Of a stretch of 64,000 bases of DNA, positions 33,719-42,563 are shown in pieces. Where the stretch lies: assembly GCF_002224485.1 (NCBI RefSeq), contig NZ_CP022463.1, positions 952,644 to 1,016,643 on the forward strand, read 5' to 3'. The stretch's first letter is position 1. Each line of letters opens with the position of its first letter. The position numbers and the translations under genes are program-made. Under the pieces are notes generated by a model. It ran no database searches and had not been told where the DNA came from. It worked only from the letters and a program-made list of their open reading frames with translations. This DNA comes from Sinomonas sp. R1AF57 (GTDB lineage Bacteria > Actinomycetota > Actinomycetes > Actinomycetales > Micrococcaceae).

Positions 33719-34929
33719 GCCTTCTCCTTCGGGCGGGCAGACAGGTCCTCGGGTGCATCAGTGCCGCCGGGCGCCGAGGCGCCGTCGCGGATGATCGCCG
33801 CGACCCGGGCGGCGCGTGCGCGCAGCTCGTCGGGGTCCGACCCCGCGCCGCCCACGAGGTTGACGTGGCCGATCTTGCGGCCCGGACGGACAGACTTGCC
33901 GTAGCCGTGCACCTTGGCGGCGGGGTCGGCGGCCAGCGCGGCGGGGTAGGCGCTGAAGAGGTCCTGGTTGGCCCCGCCGAGGTAGTTCTTCATGATCGCC
34001 CACTCGCCGAGCACGTCGGTCGCGCCGAGGGGCAGGCCCAGGACGGCGCGCAGGTGCTGCTCGAACTGGCTCGTGACGCAGCCGTCCTGCGTCCAGTGGC
34101 CGGTGTTGTGGGGGCGCATCGCGAGCTCGTTGACCAGGAAGCCGACGCCGCGCCCGGGCGTCTCGAACAGCTCTGCGGCCATGACGCCGGTGACGCCGAG
34201 CTCGTCGGCGATGCGCAGTGCCGCCTCCTGCGCCGCGGCGGCCACGGCGGGATCGATGCCGGGAGCAGGAGCGATGACCTCGTCGCACACGCCGTGCACC
34301 TGGATGGTGTGGACCACCGGCCACGCGCGCGACTGGCCGTCCGGGGTGCGGGCGACGAGGGCAGAGAGCTCGCGGCTGAACTCGACCATCTCCTCTGCCA
34401 GGAGGGGCGTCATCGTGCCGAACCAGTCGATGGACTCCTCGGCGTCGGCGCGCGAGCGCAGCACGCGGACGCCCTTGCCGTCGTAGCCGCCCCGAGGGGT
34501 CTTGAGGACGACGGGCCAGCCGATCTCGTCCCCGAACGCCACGAGCTCCTCCACGTGGTGCAGCGCGCGCCAGCGCGGATTCGGCAGGCCGAGCGCGTCG
34601 ACGGCCGAACGCATGCGCAGCTTGTCCTGGGCATGGACGAGCGCCTCCGGCCCCGGCTGGACGTTGACGCCCTCGGCCATCAGGGTCAGCAGGTGCTCGG
34701 TCGGCACGTGCTCGTGGTCGAAGGTCAGGACGTCGACGCCGCGGGCGAACTCGCGCAGGTCGTCGAGGCTGCGGTAGTCCCCCACGGGGGCGTTGGGCAC
34801 AGCAGGGACCGCGGAGACGTCCTCGGCCTCTGCCAGGACGCGCAGTTCGAGGCCGAGGGCGGTTGCGGCAGGGGCCATCATGCGCGCCAGCTGGCCGCCG
34901 CCGACGACGCCGATCACAGGGAAAGTCAC
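33715..34929 (-). CDS. purK: N5-carboxyaminoimidazole ribonucleotide synthase
   Basis: A 404-aa ATP-grasp enzyme making N5-CAIR from AIR, bicarbonate and ATP. It shows [14 protein letters not shown] at the start, [15 protein letters not shown] for nucleotide binding, and [28 protein letters not shown] with the metal ligands. The GTG start at 34927-34929 follows minus-strand TAGGCT by 6 nt, predicting a leaderless message for the purK-purE-LCP-manA operon. Confidence 0.94.
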   Translation of the reverse strand: MTFPVIGVVGGGQLARMMAPAATALGLELRVLAEAEDVSAVPAVPNAPVGDYRSLDDLREFARGVDVLTFDHEHVPTEHLLTLMAEGVNVQPGPEALVHAQDKLRMRSAVDALGLPNPRWRALHHVEELVAFGDEIGWPVVLKTPRGGYDGKGVRVLRSRADAEESIDWFGTMTPLLAEEMVEFSRELSALVARTPDGQSRAWPVVHTIQVHGVCDEVIAPAPGIDPAVAAAAQEAALRIADELGVTGVMAAELFETPGRGVGFLVNELAMRPHNTGHWTQDGCVTSQFEQHLRAVLGLPLGATDVLGEWAIMKNYLGGANQDLFSAYPAALAADPAAKVHGYGKSVRPGRKIGHVNLVGGAGSDPDELRARAARVAAIIRDGASAPGGTDAPEDLSARPKEKA

Positions 34930-34935
34930 CCACCC

Positions 34936-34941
34936 AGCCTA
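34936..34941 (-). promoter_or_regulatory. -10 element, leaderless start of purK
   Basis: Minus strand TAGGCT, six bases, then GTG. It is the only promoter I can see for the four-gene unit. Confidence 0.6.
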
Positions 34942-34973
34942 CAGAACGTCAGGAAGCCCCAAGCCTGCGGCGG

Positions 34974-34979
34974 TAGAAT
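34974..34979 (+). promoter_or_regulatory. Putative -10 of the GtrA gene
   Basis: TAGAAT lies 50 nt before ATG 35030. It diverges from the purK promoter with 32 bp between the two hexamers. Confidence 0.5.
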
Positions 34980-35029
34980 CACTCCGCCCCCGGCGGCTCG
35001 CGCCAGGCGGCAGGGAACTGTGGAGGACC

Positions 35030-35656
35030 ATGATCAGGACCATCTCCGACCGCCTGCGCGGTCTCGTCTCGCTCTTCTGGCGCGAGGTCGCGAAGTTCGG
35101 GACGGTCGGTGGGCTCGCGTTCGTCATCGACTCCGCGGTGTTCATCTGGTTGCTCAACGGCCCCCTGCACAGCGGCGAGGTCTGGGCCAAGTCCATCGCC
35201 ACCGTCGTGGCCAGCATCTTCTCGTGGGTGGCGAACCGCTACTGGACCTTCCGCCACCGCAAGCAGACCAACGCCGTCCGCGAGGCCGTGATGTTCGCCA
35301 TCATGAATGGCATCGGCCTGCTCATCGCGGCCGGCTGCGTCGGCTTCACGAAGTACATCCTCCACATGACCGACAAGGTCTCGATCTTCATCGCGGGGTC
35401 CGTCGTAGGCCTCATCCTCGGCACGATCTTCCGCTTCTTCGCGTACCGCTTCTGGGTCTTCAACGAGGAGCTGGACGCCGAGCCCGGCTACGAGGGCGAC
35501 CACGAGCTCATCGAGGTGCATCACGACGGCGAGCTGGCGTCCGGACACCCGGGCGACGGCGCGGCTGGCCCCGAGCGCGGCACCGCGGATTCGGGCGTTC
35601 CGGACCCGGGCGTCCACGGTCTCGGGAGCACCGGCGAAGGGCCGGCCGGCCGCTAG
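35030..35656 (+). CDS. GtrA-family membrane protein
   Basis: A 208-aa protein with four transmembrane helices in residues 20-150, matching GtrA (KFGTVGGLAFVIDSAVF, FSWVANRYWTFRH, FRFFAYRFWVFNEE). GtrA-like proteins are thought to flip lipid-linked sugars or assist polysaccharide assembly. The last 58 residues are an acidic, His/Gly-rich tail not typical of the core family. ATG 35030 has TGGAGG upstream. Confidence 0.85.
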   Translation: MIRTISDRLRGLVSLFWREVAKFGTVGGLAFVIDSAVFIWLLNGPLHSGEVWAKSIATVVASIFSWVANRYWTFRHRKQTNAVREAVMFAIMNGIGLLIAAGCVGFTKYILHMTDKVSIFIAGSVVGLILGTIFRFFAYRFWVFNEELDAEPGYEGDHELIEVHHDGELASGHPGDGAAGPERGTADSGVPDPGVHGLGSTGEGPAGR

Positions 35657-35689
35657 GAGGCGCCCGGCCCGGCAGTCCGGTTGCGCCGC

Positions 35690-36379
35690 TCAGGCGGTGA
35701 CGTTCTCCACGCGGCGGAGGTGGTCGACGTCGTCGATCCCCGGGTGCGCGAGTACGGCCGATCCGCCGGCGGACCACGCCCCGATGAGGCGCGCGAGCGC
35801 ATCCATGAGTCCGGAACTCCCCGCCACGAGGACCCGTGCCCCATCGGCCGCCGGGACAGCGAAGCGCGAGAACAGCTCGGCCTGGGTGAACGTGTGCTGG
35901 CCGCCGACCGCGGGGTCGCCCTCCACGGGAGGGTCGAAGGGCTCGTAGGAGTCCGCGAACTGGCGCACGAGCGCCGCGTAGTCCAGTGCCCCGGCGGGCA
36001 GTTCGCCCGGATACGCCATCTCGAGCGCCCCGAGCGCGACGGCGACCCGCACGCCGCCGCCTGCCTCGCCGTCGTGCGACTCCGGGCCCGTGAACGTGAT
36101 GTCCGCCGGCGCCGTGTCCACGAGGACCGCGCCGGTCTGGAGCGTCGCGAGCGCGATGACGACCGACTTCCAGTGCGGCGGGAGGTCCAGCCGGACCCGG
36201 GTGCCGCGGCCGGCGTCCAGTTCCTCCGAGAGGAAGTTGGATGTCTTGGCGACCCAGTTGTCCAGGACGCGGCCGGAGAGCTCGACCCGCTCGCCGTCTG
36301 GCCCGTACCAGGTCAGGCGCGGCGATGCGGAATTGCCGGCGCGGAGATGGTGCGTGAGGTCGAGAATCGTCGAGGGCAT
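35690..36379 (-). CDS. TIGR03089 family protein
   Basis: A 229-aa protein resembling the N-terminal part of acyl-adenylating enzymes (PRLTWYGPDGERVELSGRVLDNWVAKTSNFL, ALATLQTGAVLVDTAP) but lacking a P-loop and the C-terminal domain. This is the description of TIGR03089, an actinobacterial family without known activity. ATG 36379 is preferred to an upstream start because it is preceded by CACAAT and six bases on the minus strand, a weak leaderless arrangement. Confidence 0.8.
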   Translation of the reverse strand: MPSTILDLTHHLRAGNSASPRLTWYGPDGERVELSGRVLDNWVAKTSNFLSEELDAGRGTRVRLDLPPHWKSVVIALATLQTGAVLVDTAPADITFTGPESHDGEAGGGVRVAVALGALEMAYPGELPAGALDYAALVRQFADSYEPFDPPVEGDPAVGGQHTFTQAELFSRFAVPAADGARVLVAGSSGLMDALARLIGAWSAGGSAVLAHPGIDDVDHLRRVENVTA

Positions 36380-36492
36380 GGACCTATTGTGCCCGCCTGC
36401 CGCCGTCGTCACGAGAGCGTCCCCGCCCTCCCCTGTTTGGGCGTGTTGGACGGCTAAACAAATTTCTTCTGTCTAAAATCCGCTGTTCCCGC

Positions 36493-36521
36493 TTGACTCC
36501 CGGAACTTACACGCATGTAAT
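36493..36521 (+). promoter_or_regulatory. whiB promoter with inverted repeat on the -10
   Basis: TTGACT (36493-36498), a 17-nt spacer and TGTAAT (36516-36521) form one of the best sigma-A promoters in the window. The repeat TTACA-CGCA-TGTAA (36507-36520) overlaps the -10. It lies in an AT-rich island; the start site near 36528 leaves a leader of about 130 nt. The rest of 36380-36658 shows no gene. Confidence 0.6.
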
Positions 36522-36658
36522 TAGGACTGGACAGTAACTGCGCCGGCGGACGTCGATGAACCGATCATCGCATGCTCCGAGGGGAACCGGCACCGGGAAT
36601 CTTCCTGGCGCTGGTCGCCGCGGATCGCCGCGCAGAAAACGACCCGAGGAGGAGCACC

Positions 36659-37234
36659 GTGGGACAGGCGGAGCGTATCCAGTACGAGTCGGCGGTCGCT
36701 GCGCAGGCGTCCGCCGCCTACCGGTCGAGGGGGATTCCCGCGGACTGGTATGTAGACCCTGCGGACCCCGACGCGCACGAAAGGTACCAGGCCCTCTCGG
36801 CGAACGCGCTCGAGGAGGCCGCGACGGCGTTCCTCACCGAGCACGCGGTCGACGGCGATGCCCTCGTGGACGACCTCGACGAGCCCGAGGACGAATCCGA
36901 CGAGCCGGCGGACGAGGCCATCGAGAGGGCGCTGGCGCTCCTCGCGAGCCCGGCCGACCACACCCCCAAGGGGGTGCTGATCGACCTCCTCCACCCGGGC
37001 GAGCCGGAGGAGGGGGAGCTCGCGTGGCAGGCAGAGGCCCTGTGCGCCCAGACCGACCCCGAGGCGTTCTTCCCCGAGAAGGGCGGCTCGACCCGCGACG
37101 CGAAGAAGGTCTGCGGGTCGTGCACCGTCCGGGCGCAGTGCCTCGAGTACGCGCTCGCGAACGACGAGCGGTTCGGCATCTGGGGCGGCCTCTCCGAGCG
37201 CGAGCGCCGCCGCCTGCGCAAGCGGGCGGTCTGA
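36659..37234 (+). CDS. WhiB-family transcriptional regulator with long acidic N-terminus
   Basis: A 191-aa protein. The C-terminal 65 residues are a WhiB domain: C129, C152, C155, C161 (C-x22-C-x2-C-x5-C) bind a 4Fe-4S cluster, followed by GIWGG and the basic DNA-binding end ERERRRLRKRAV. The first 125 residues are an extension rich in Asp, Glu and Ala (DEPEDESDEPADEA); typical WhiB proteins are only 85-130 aa. GTG 36659 has GAGGAGG 6 nt upstream. Synteny with the zincin-like and DUF3499 genes matches the whiB2/whmD locus, a regulator of septation and cell division in mycobacteria. That orthology is inferred. Confidence 0.86.
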   Translation: MGQAERIQYESAVAAQASAAYRSRGIPADWYVDPADPDAHERYQALSANALEEAATAFLTEHAVDGDALVDDLDEPEDESDEPADEAIERALALLASPADHTPKGVLIDLLHPGEPEEGELAWQAEALCAQTDPEAFFPEKGGSTRDAKKVCGSCTVRAQCLEYALANDERFGIWGGLSERERRRLRKRAV

Positions 37235-37245
37235 TCCTGGAGGCT

Positions 37246-40200
37246 GTGCACGTCACCGCAGTCGTCGTCGCGCACGACGGCGGCGCCTACCTGCCCCTGA
37301 CCCTGGCCGCGATCTCGTCGCAGACGCGGCCGGTCGACGTCGTCCTCGGTGCCGATACCGGATCCGGGGACGATTCCGCCGAGGTCCTCGGCCGCGCCCT
37401 CGGTGCCGACCACGTCGTCGCCGTGCGCGGCTCAGGCGGCTTCGGAGGCGCGGCACGCAGCGCCCTGGACAAGCTTGCCCCTCCGCGGCGCGGCCCCGAC
37501 GGCCCGGCCCAGCAGTGGGTCTGGCTCCTGCACGACGACTCCGCCCCCGCCCCCGATGCCCTCGCCGAGCTCCTCGGCGCCGTCGAGCGCGCGCCGAGCG
37601 TCGCCGTCGCGGGCTGCAAGCAGCTCGACGCCGACGCGCCGCGACGGCTCCTGGACGTCGGCCTCTCCGTGAGCCGGTGGGGCGAGCGCCTGACCCTCAT
37701 CGACGTTGACGAGCAGGACCAGGGGCAGCACGACGCGCGCAGCGACGTCTTCGCCGTCAACTCGGCGGGGATGCTCGTCCGCCGGGACGCGTGGGAGCAG
37801 CTGGGCGGGTTCGACCCCGGGCTGCCGGCCACGGGTGACGACGTGGACTTCTGCTGGCGGGCCCGTCTCGCAGGCCACCGGGTCGTCGTCGTGCCCTCGG
37901 CCCGGATCCTGCACTCCCAGCGGCCGGAGGCCGCGGGCACCCCCTTCGCTGCCCGACGCGCCGAGGTGTACTCCCGGCTCAAGCACTCCCCGGGATGGCA
38001 GCTCCCGTTCCAGGCCCTCGGCGCCCTCCTCGGCGGGCTGTGGCAGTTCCTGCTCGGGATCGTCCTCAAGGAGCCGGGCGTCGGCGCTGCCAGGCTCGGG
38101 GCGAGCCTGGCGGCCCTCGGCGCTGTCGGCCATCTTGCGCGGGGCCGCCGCGCAGCGCGTCGGACTCGGACCGTCTCGCGCAGCACTCCCCGAGAGCTCC
38201 AGACGTCGCGTGCCGAGATCTGGGCGCACCGCCGGGCCCTCCTCGAGTCCGCGGCGGCGGACTCCGAGGCCGTGGTCGGCGACGGGTCCGGCAGTGCCGC
38301 CGGGCCCGAGGAGCCCACGGGAGACTCCCAGCACGACTTCGCGGCCCTCGCGGTCGCCACGCGCGGCTGGCCGGGCACGGGCGCGGTCGTGGTCGCGGGC
38401 GCTGCGCTCCTGGCCTCCCTGGTCGCGCTCGCACCCCTCCTCGGAGCCCAGGCCGCGGTCGGCGGTGCGCTCATCCCTGTCTCCTCCGCGCTGGGCGACA
38501 TCTATGCCAACGCAACGGCATGGTGGTCCCGTCTGGGAGCGGGAGAGCCCGGCTACGGAGACCCATTCGACCTCGTGCTGTGGCTCCTGGGCCTCGTGGG
38601 CTTCGGCGACGCGAACCGGGCCCTCGCCCTCGCGCTCGTGGCTGCCTCCCCGCTCGCGGCGCTCGGGGCATGGGCCCTGGCGGCGAACCTGACCGCGCAC
38701 CGAGCGCCGAGAGTGCTCGCCGCCGTCGTGTGGGCGGCGGCGCCGGCGCTCCTCATCGCTGTCGGCGAGGGGCGGATCGGGTCGGTCGTCGCCCACGCGG
38801 CCCTGCCGTGGGCGGCGCTCGGGCTCCTCCGCGCGGTCGGCGGCGCGCGCGTGCGCGCCATGACGGCCTCGCAGCAGCATGAGCCGCGTCCCGGTTCGGG
38901 GGGCGTGCCCTCGTGGACCGCTGCCGCGGCAGGCGGGCTCGCGCTCGGCCTTGCGACGGCGGGCGCCCCCTCGCTGGTGCCGTTCGCGGTGATCGTGGTC
39001 GTCGCGGGCGTTGTGGCCCTGCGCGGGCAGGCGCGTGCGCTGTGGTGGGCGCTGGTCCCGACGGTCGCCGTCTTCCTTCCGGTGTGGGTCTCCACGGCCG
39101 AACGGCCCCGGGCCTGGATCGCCGACCCCGGCCTTCCGACCCCGTTCGTGGCGGCGTCGCCGTGGCAGATGCTGTTGGGCCAGCCGCTCGCGTTCGACCC
39201 CGCGGCGCCCCTGAGCGGCCTCGCGTTCCTCCCTGCCGGCGTCCCGTGGTCGCTCGTGGGGGCACTCGTCCTCGCCGCGCCCATCCTGCTCGGGGCCGCT
39301 GCCGCGGCGGTCCTCCTCAGGGGCCGCCGCGGCACAGCCGCGCGGGCCCTAGTGGCCATCGGGATCCTGGCGCTGGCCTATGCCTGGGCCGTGTCCCGGA
39401 TCCCGGTCGCTGTGTCCGGGGATACGCTCGTGGCCCCGTTCGCGGGTCCCAGCCTGGGCGCCGCCACCTTGGGCTTCCTCGGTGCTGCCGTCCTCGGAGC
39501 GGACAGGCTGATAGAGCATCGCCGTGCAGCCGCGAACCGCGTGGCTGACGGCGATGCGCACCAGGAGCGGGCGCTCCGCCGCAGGGCCCGGACCGCTGCC
39601 GCGGTCACCGCAGTGGCCCTGATCGGTGCAGGCGCCGGACCGGCGGCCGCACTCGCGCACTGGGCGTGGGCGGGTCTGAGCCCCGCGCGCACCGAGGCGC
39701 ACGGCCTCGGCCCGGACATCCAGGTGGCACCTGGCGCCGCGCGCACCCTTCCAGCCACGGCTGCAGACCTCGGCCTCGGTCCGCAGCAGACGCGCACGCT
39801 CGTCCTGGGCAGCGCCGACGACGGAAGCGTGACGGCTTCCCTCATGCGCGGGGCCGGCACCACCCTCGACGCCCTGTCTGCGGCCGCCTCGGCGAGCCGC
39901 ATCACCGGCCCGTCGGGCGCGGAGCGGATCGCTGACGACGACGGCGCCCTCGTCGCCCTTCGCCGGGCCGTCGCCACCGTCGGCGGCGCCGCGAGCGGCG
40001 GAGCGGCCGGGGTGGATCCATCGAAGGACCTCACTGCTCTCGGAGTCGGATTCATCGTGCTGCAGGACCGCTCCGCGGCCGACGAGGTCGCTGCCGCCCG
40101 CATCGACTCCGTCCCGTCCCTCGTGCCGGTGGGACGGACTGACGCCGGCTGGCTCTGGAGGGTCACCCCCAACGGGCCGCAGGCGGGCGACGCGTTCGCC

Positions 40201-40872
40201 ATCGCGCAGCGCGCACGCATCGTCGACTCGAAGGGCAAGACGCTGTCCTGGCTGCCGTCGGGGCCCGAGCAGGTCTCCGCGGACGTTCCTGCCGGCGGTG
40301 GGGCGCGGCGCCTCGTCCTCGCCGAACGCAGCGGGCCGGGGTGGACGGCGACCCTGAACGGCGTCGCGCTGACGCCCACCGCACAGGACTGGGCCCAGGC
40401 GTTCGAGCTCCCGGAAGAGGGCGGACGGCTCGAGGTGCGCTATGCGGTGCCGGCGGCCGCGCCGCTGGGGCTGCTCGCCGCCGTCGCGATCGGGCTCACG
40501 GTCCTCCTCGCGGTGCCGGCCCGGATCCGGCGCCGCACATCCCGCGGACGCACCGGTGCTGGGCTCCTCCTCCCGGAGACGGCTGCAAGGCGCCATCGCC
40601 TGGATGCGCCCCGTCCCGAGGCACGCAGTCTGGACGCGCCCCGTCCAGAGGCGCAGGGTGACGGCGGAACCGCCGACGGTGCGGCGGATGAGCGGGGTCC
40701 CGAGAAGCGGCAGGAGGACCCTCCCGGAGGCAGCGGCCGCCGTGGCACGGAACGTCGCCGAGGCGGAGAGAACGCCGGCCCGCCGGACGAGACGGACACC
40801 GGGAATGCGGACCAGGGGGAAGATGCCCGGCCGGAGGGAAGGGAACGTGCAAGCGATGAAGCGTCCGTCTGA
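37246..40872 (+). CDS. Very large membrane glycosyltransferase, family 2
   Basis: A 1208-aa protein. Residues 1-250 are a GT2 domain: VVVAHDGGAYLPLTLAAISSQTRPVD, WLLHDDSAPAPDA carrying the DxD-like acidic pair, and GDDVDFCWRARLAGHRV. Helices near 265-310 are followed by a hydrophobic region of about ten segments (residues 380-820), an extracytoplasmic part and one more helix near 1070. The last 120 residues are a charged Arg/Glu/Pro/Gly tail. It probably builds or exports a wall polysaccharide. GTG 37246 is the likely start but its spacing to GGAGG is only 2 nt. It follows whiB by 11 bp and overlaps the DUF5719 gene. Confidence 0.82.
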   Translation: MHVTAVVVAHDGGAYLPLTLAAISSQTRPVDVVLGADTGSGDDSAEVLGRALGADHVVAVRGSGGFGGAARSALDKLAPPRRGPDGPAQQWVWLLHDDSAPAPDALAELLGAVERAPSVAVAGCKQLDADAPRRLLDVGLSVSRWGERLTLIDVDEQDQGQHDARSDVFAVNSAGMLVRRDAWEQLGGFDPGLPATGDDVDFCWRARLAGHRVVVVPSARILHSQRPEAAGTPFAARRAEVYSRLKHSPGWQLPFQALGALLGGLWQFLLGIVLKEPGVGAARLGASLAALGAVGHLARGRRAARRTRTVSRSTPRELQTSRAEIWAHRRALLESAAADSEAVVGDGSGSAAGPEEPTGDSQHDFAALAVATRGWPGTGAVVVAGAALLASLVALAPLLGAQAAVGGALIPVSSALGDIYANATAWWSRLGAGEPGYGDPFDLVLWLLGLVGFGDANRALALALVAASPLAALGAWALAANLTAHRAPRVLAAVVWAAAPALLIAVGEGRIGSVVAHAALPWAALGLLRAVGGARVRAMTASQQHEPRPGSGGVPSWTAAAAGGLALGLATAGAPSLVPFAVIVVVAGVVALRGQARALWWALVPTVAVFLPVWVSTAERPRAWIADPGLPTPFVAASPWQMLLGQPLAFDPAAPLSGLAFLPAGVPWSLVGALVLAAPILLGAAAAAVLLRGRRGTAARALVAIGILALAYAWAVSRIPVAVSGDTLVAPFAGPSLGAATLGFLGAAVLGADRLIEHRRAAANRVADGDAHQERALRRRARTAAAVTAVALIGAGAGPAAALAHWAWAGLSPARTEAHGLGPDIQVAPGAARTLPATAADLGLGPQQTRTLVLGSADDGSVTASLMRGAGTTLDALSAAASASRITGPSGAERIADDDGALVALRRAVATVGGAASGGAAGVDPSKDLTALGVGFIVLQDRSAADEVAAARIDSVPSLVPVGRTDAGWLWRVTPNGPQAGDAFAIAQRARIVDSKGKTLSWLPSGPEQVSADVPAGGGARRLVLAERSGPGWTATLNGVALTPTAQDWAQAFELPEEGGRLEVRYAVPAAAPLGLLAAVAIGLTVLLAVPARIRRRTSRGRTGAGLLLPETAARRHRLDAPRPEARSLDAPRPEAQGDGGTADGAADERGPEKRQEDPPGGSGRRGTERRRGGENAGPPDETDTGNADQGEDARPEGRERASDEASV

Positions 40873-42475
40873 GGGCCGCGGGGCGGCCTCGGGCCGGAAC
40901 ACGCCGACGGGCAGGGGACGCCGGGCCCGGACAGTGGGCGCCGCAATCGCCGGGGGCCTGCTCGTGGCCGTCGGCGCTGCTCTGACCGTCTACGCATCGG
41001 GGATCCCGGCCCCGGCCTCGCTCGCCGCCGGGACGGCGCGCTCGGCGGAGGTGCCCGCGGGCGACGCCGTGCGCGGCTGCGCCGGCCCGGCACGCCTTCT
41101 CGAAGGAACGCCCGTGCAGGGCGATCCCCAGTTCAGCCCGGCGAGCAAGACCGCCCGCACGGATGTCTCAGCGATCGTCCTCTCGGACACCCAGGGCACG
41201 CTGCCGGACGCCTCGGTGACCGGCGCCGACGGCGGCCTCCTCAAGTCCCTGCCGGGACAGGCCGTCGCCGCGGGCACGGCAGCCCAGCCGAGGGCCGCCG
41301 TCGTGCCCGCCCAGTCGGTCAGCGCCGCCGCAATCCTCACGGCCCGCGCGTCCGGTGGAGACGTCCCGGACATCGCCGGCCTGACACGCTTCTCCGCGTC
41401 CGACGGCGACCTGCGGGGACTGGCCACGGCGTCCTGCACGGCCCCGGCCAATGACCAGTGGCTCCTGGGCGCCTCTACCACGGTGGGCAGGACGTCGGTC
41501 CTGACGCTGACGAACTCGAGTGCCACTCCCGCGACCGTCGACCTCGAATTCGTGGGGGACAAGCCTCTGGCGCAGGCTCCGCCGTCGAGCCGCGGGCTGC
41601 AGGTCAAGCCGAACAGCTCGGCGTCGTACGTGCTGAGCGGCTACCTGCCCGGACAGGCCAACCTCTCCGTCCATGTGCGCAGCACCGGCGGCCCCGTCTC
41701 GGCCGTCATCCAGCAGTCGACCCTCCGGGGACTCACGCCGGGCGGCGTCGAGCTCATCACCGCGGCCGCAGCGCCCGCCGCGCGCCAGACCGTTGCGGGG
41801 ATCGACCTGCAGGACCCTGCCCAGGCCAAGCAGCTCGCGGCCCGTCAGGGCTTCGCCGACGCCGCCGCCTCGCTTGCCCTCACGGTCCCCGGTGCCGCCG
41901 ACGCGGTCGTGCAGCTGCGTGTCTACGGCAGGAACGGGCCGGTCGCGTTGCCGGGCGGCGGAGTGGTGACGGCGAAGGCAGGCACCGTGACGGAGGTCTC
42001 TCTCGGGGGCCTTCCCGCGGGAACCTACAGCGTCTCCGCCTCGGCGGACGTCTCCTTCACCGCCTCCGCCCGGGTTCCCCGCGGGCTATCCGCCACGGAG
42101 CCGCTCGACTTCGCGTCTCCGGGGGCGTCGATCCGGCTCGGGGACGACCACGTGCTCGCGGTGGGGAAGGGCCTCACCCGGAGGGTCGTCGTCGGCGTGC
42201 CGGACGGCCGGGCCCAGATCCGCGCGGTGCCGGTCACCGACGACGGGAGGCTCCACGCAGCCCAGACGGTCGACGTCGCGGGAGGGACGACGGCGGTCGT
42301 CGACGTTCCAGCCGAGGCCGAGGGCTCACCGGTGGCAGCCCTGCTCATCTCGGCGACGGGCGATCCTGCCTACGGCACGCTCGTCACGACCGGCGACGGC
42401 AATGCGATCGCGGCAGCCTCCGTCGTCGCTCCGGCAGCGGGGGCCCAGGCCCTCCCGGTCACGCTCGGCTACTGA
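40847..42475 (+). CDS. DUF5719 family membrane-anchored protein
   Basis: A 542-aa protein with one N-terminal membrane anchor (about 20-45, VGAAIAGGLLVAVGAALTVYASG) and a large extracytoplasmic beta-rich part (WLLGASTTVGRTSVLTLTNSSATPATVDLEF). This matches DUF5719, which follows the large GT2 gene in many actinobacteria. Function is unknown; coupling to the glycosyltransferase is inferred from a 26-bp overlap. GTG 40847 has GGAGG 9 nt upstream; ATG 40856 is an alternative. The last 13 codons are duplicated downstream in the 65-bp repeat. Confidence 0.78.
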   Translation: MQAMKRPSEGRGAASGRNTPTGRGRRARTVGAAIAGGLLVAVGAALTVYASGIPAPASLAAGTARSAEVPAGDAVRGCAGPARLLEGTPVQGDPQFSPASKTARTDVSAIVLSDTQGTLPDASVTGADGGLLKSLPGQAVAAGTAAQPRAAVVPAQSVSAAAILTARASGGDVPDIAGLTRFSASDGDLRGLATASCTAPANDQWLLGASTTVGRTSVLTLTNSSATPATVDLEFVGDKPLAQAPPSSRGLQVKPNSSASYVLSGYLPGQANLSVHVRSTGGPVSAVIQQSTLRGLTPGGVELITAAAAPAARQTVAGIDLQDPAQAKQLAARQGFADAAASLALTVPGAADAVVQLRVYGRNGPVALPGGGVVTAKAGTVTEVSLGGLPAGTYSVSASADVSFTASARVPRGLSATEPLDFASPGASIRLGDDHVLAVGKGLTRRVVVGVPDGRAQIRAVPVTDDGRLHAAQTVDVAGGTTAVVDVPAEAEGSPVAALLISATGDPAYGTLVTTGDGNAIAAASVVAPAAGAQALPVTLGY

Positions 42476-42563
42476 GCCGGCGGCGTCAGTAGCCGCGTGC
42501 AGCGGGGGCCCAGGCCCTCCCGGTCACGCTCGGCTACTGAGCCGGCGGCGTCAGTAGCCGCGG
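42434..42563. repeat. 65-bp tandem duplication spanning two convergent gene ends
   Basis: Copies at 42434-42498 and 42499-42563 are identical except for the last base. Each carries the last 13 codons and TGA of the DUF5719 gene and, on the other strand, the last codons and TGA of the zincin-like gene. The outer copies serve the genes, so neither protein is altered. Confidence 0.95.
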
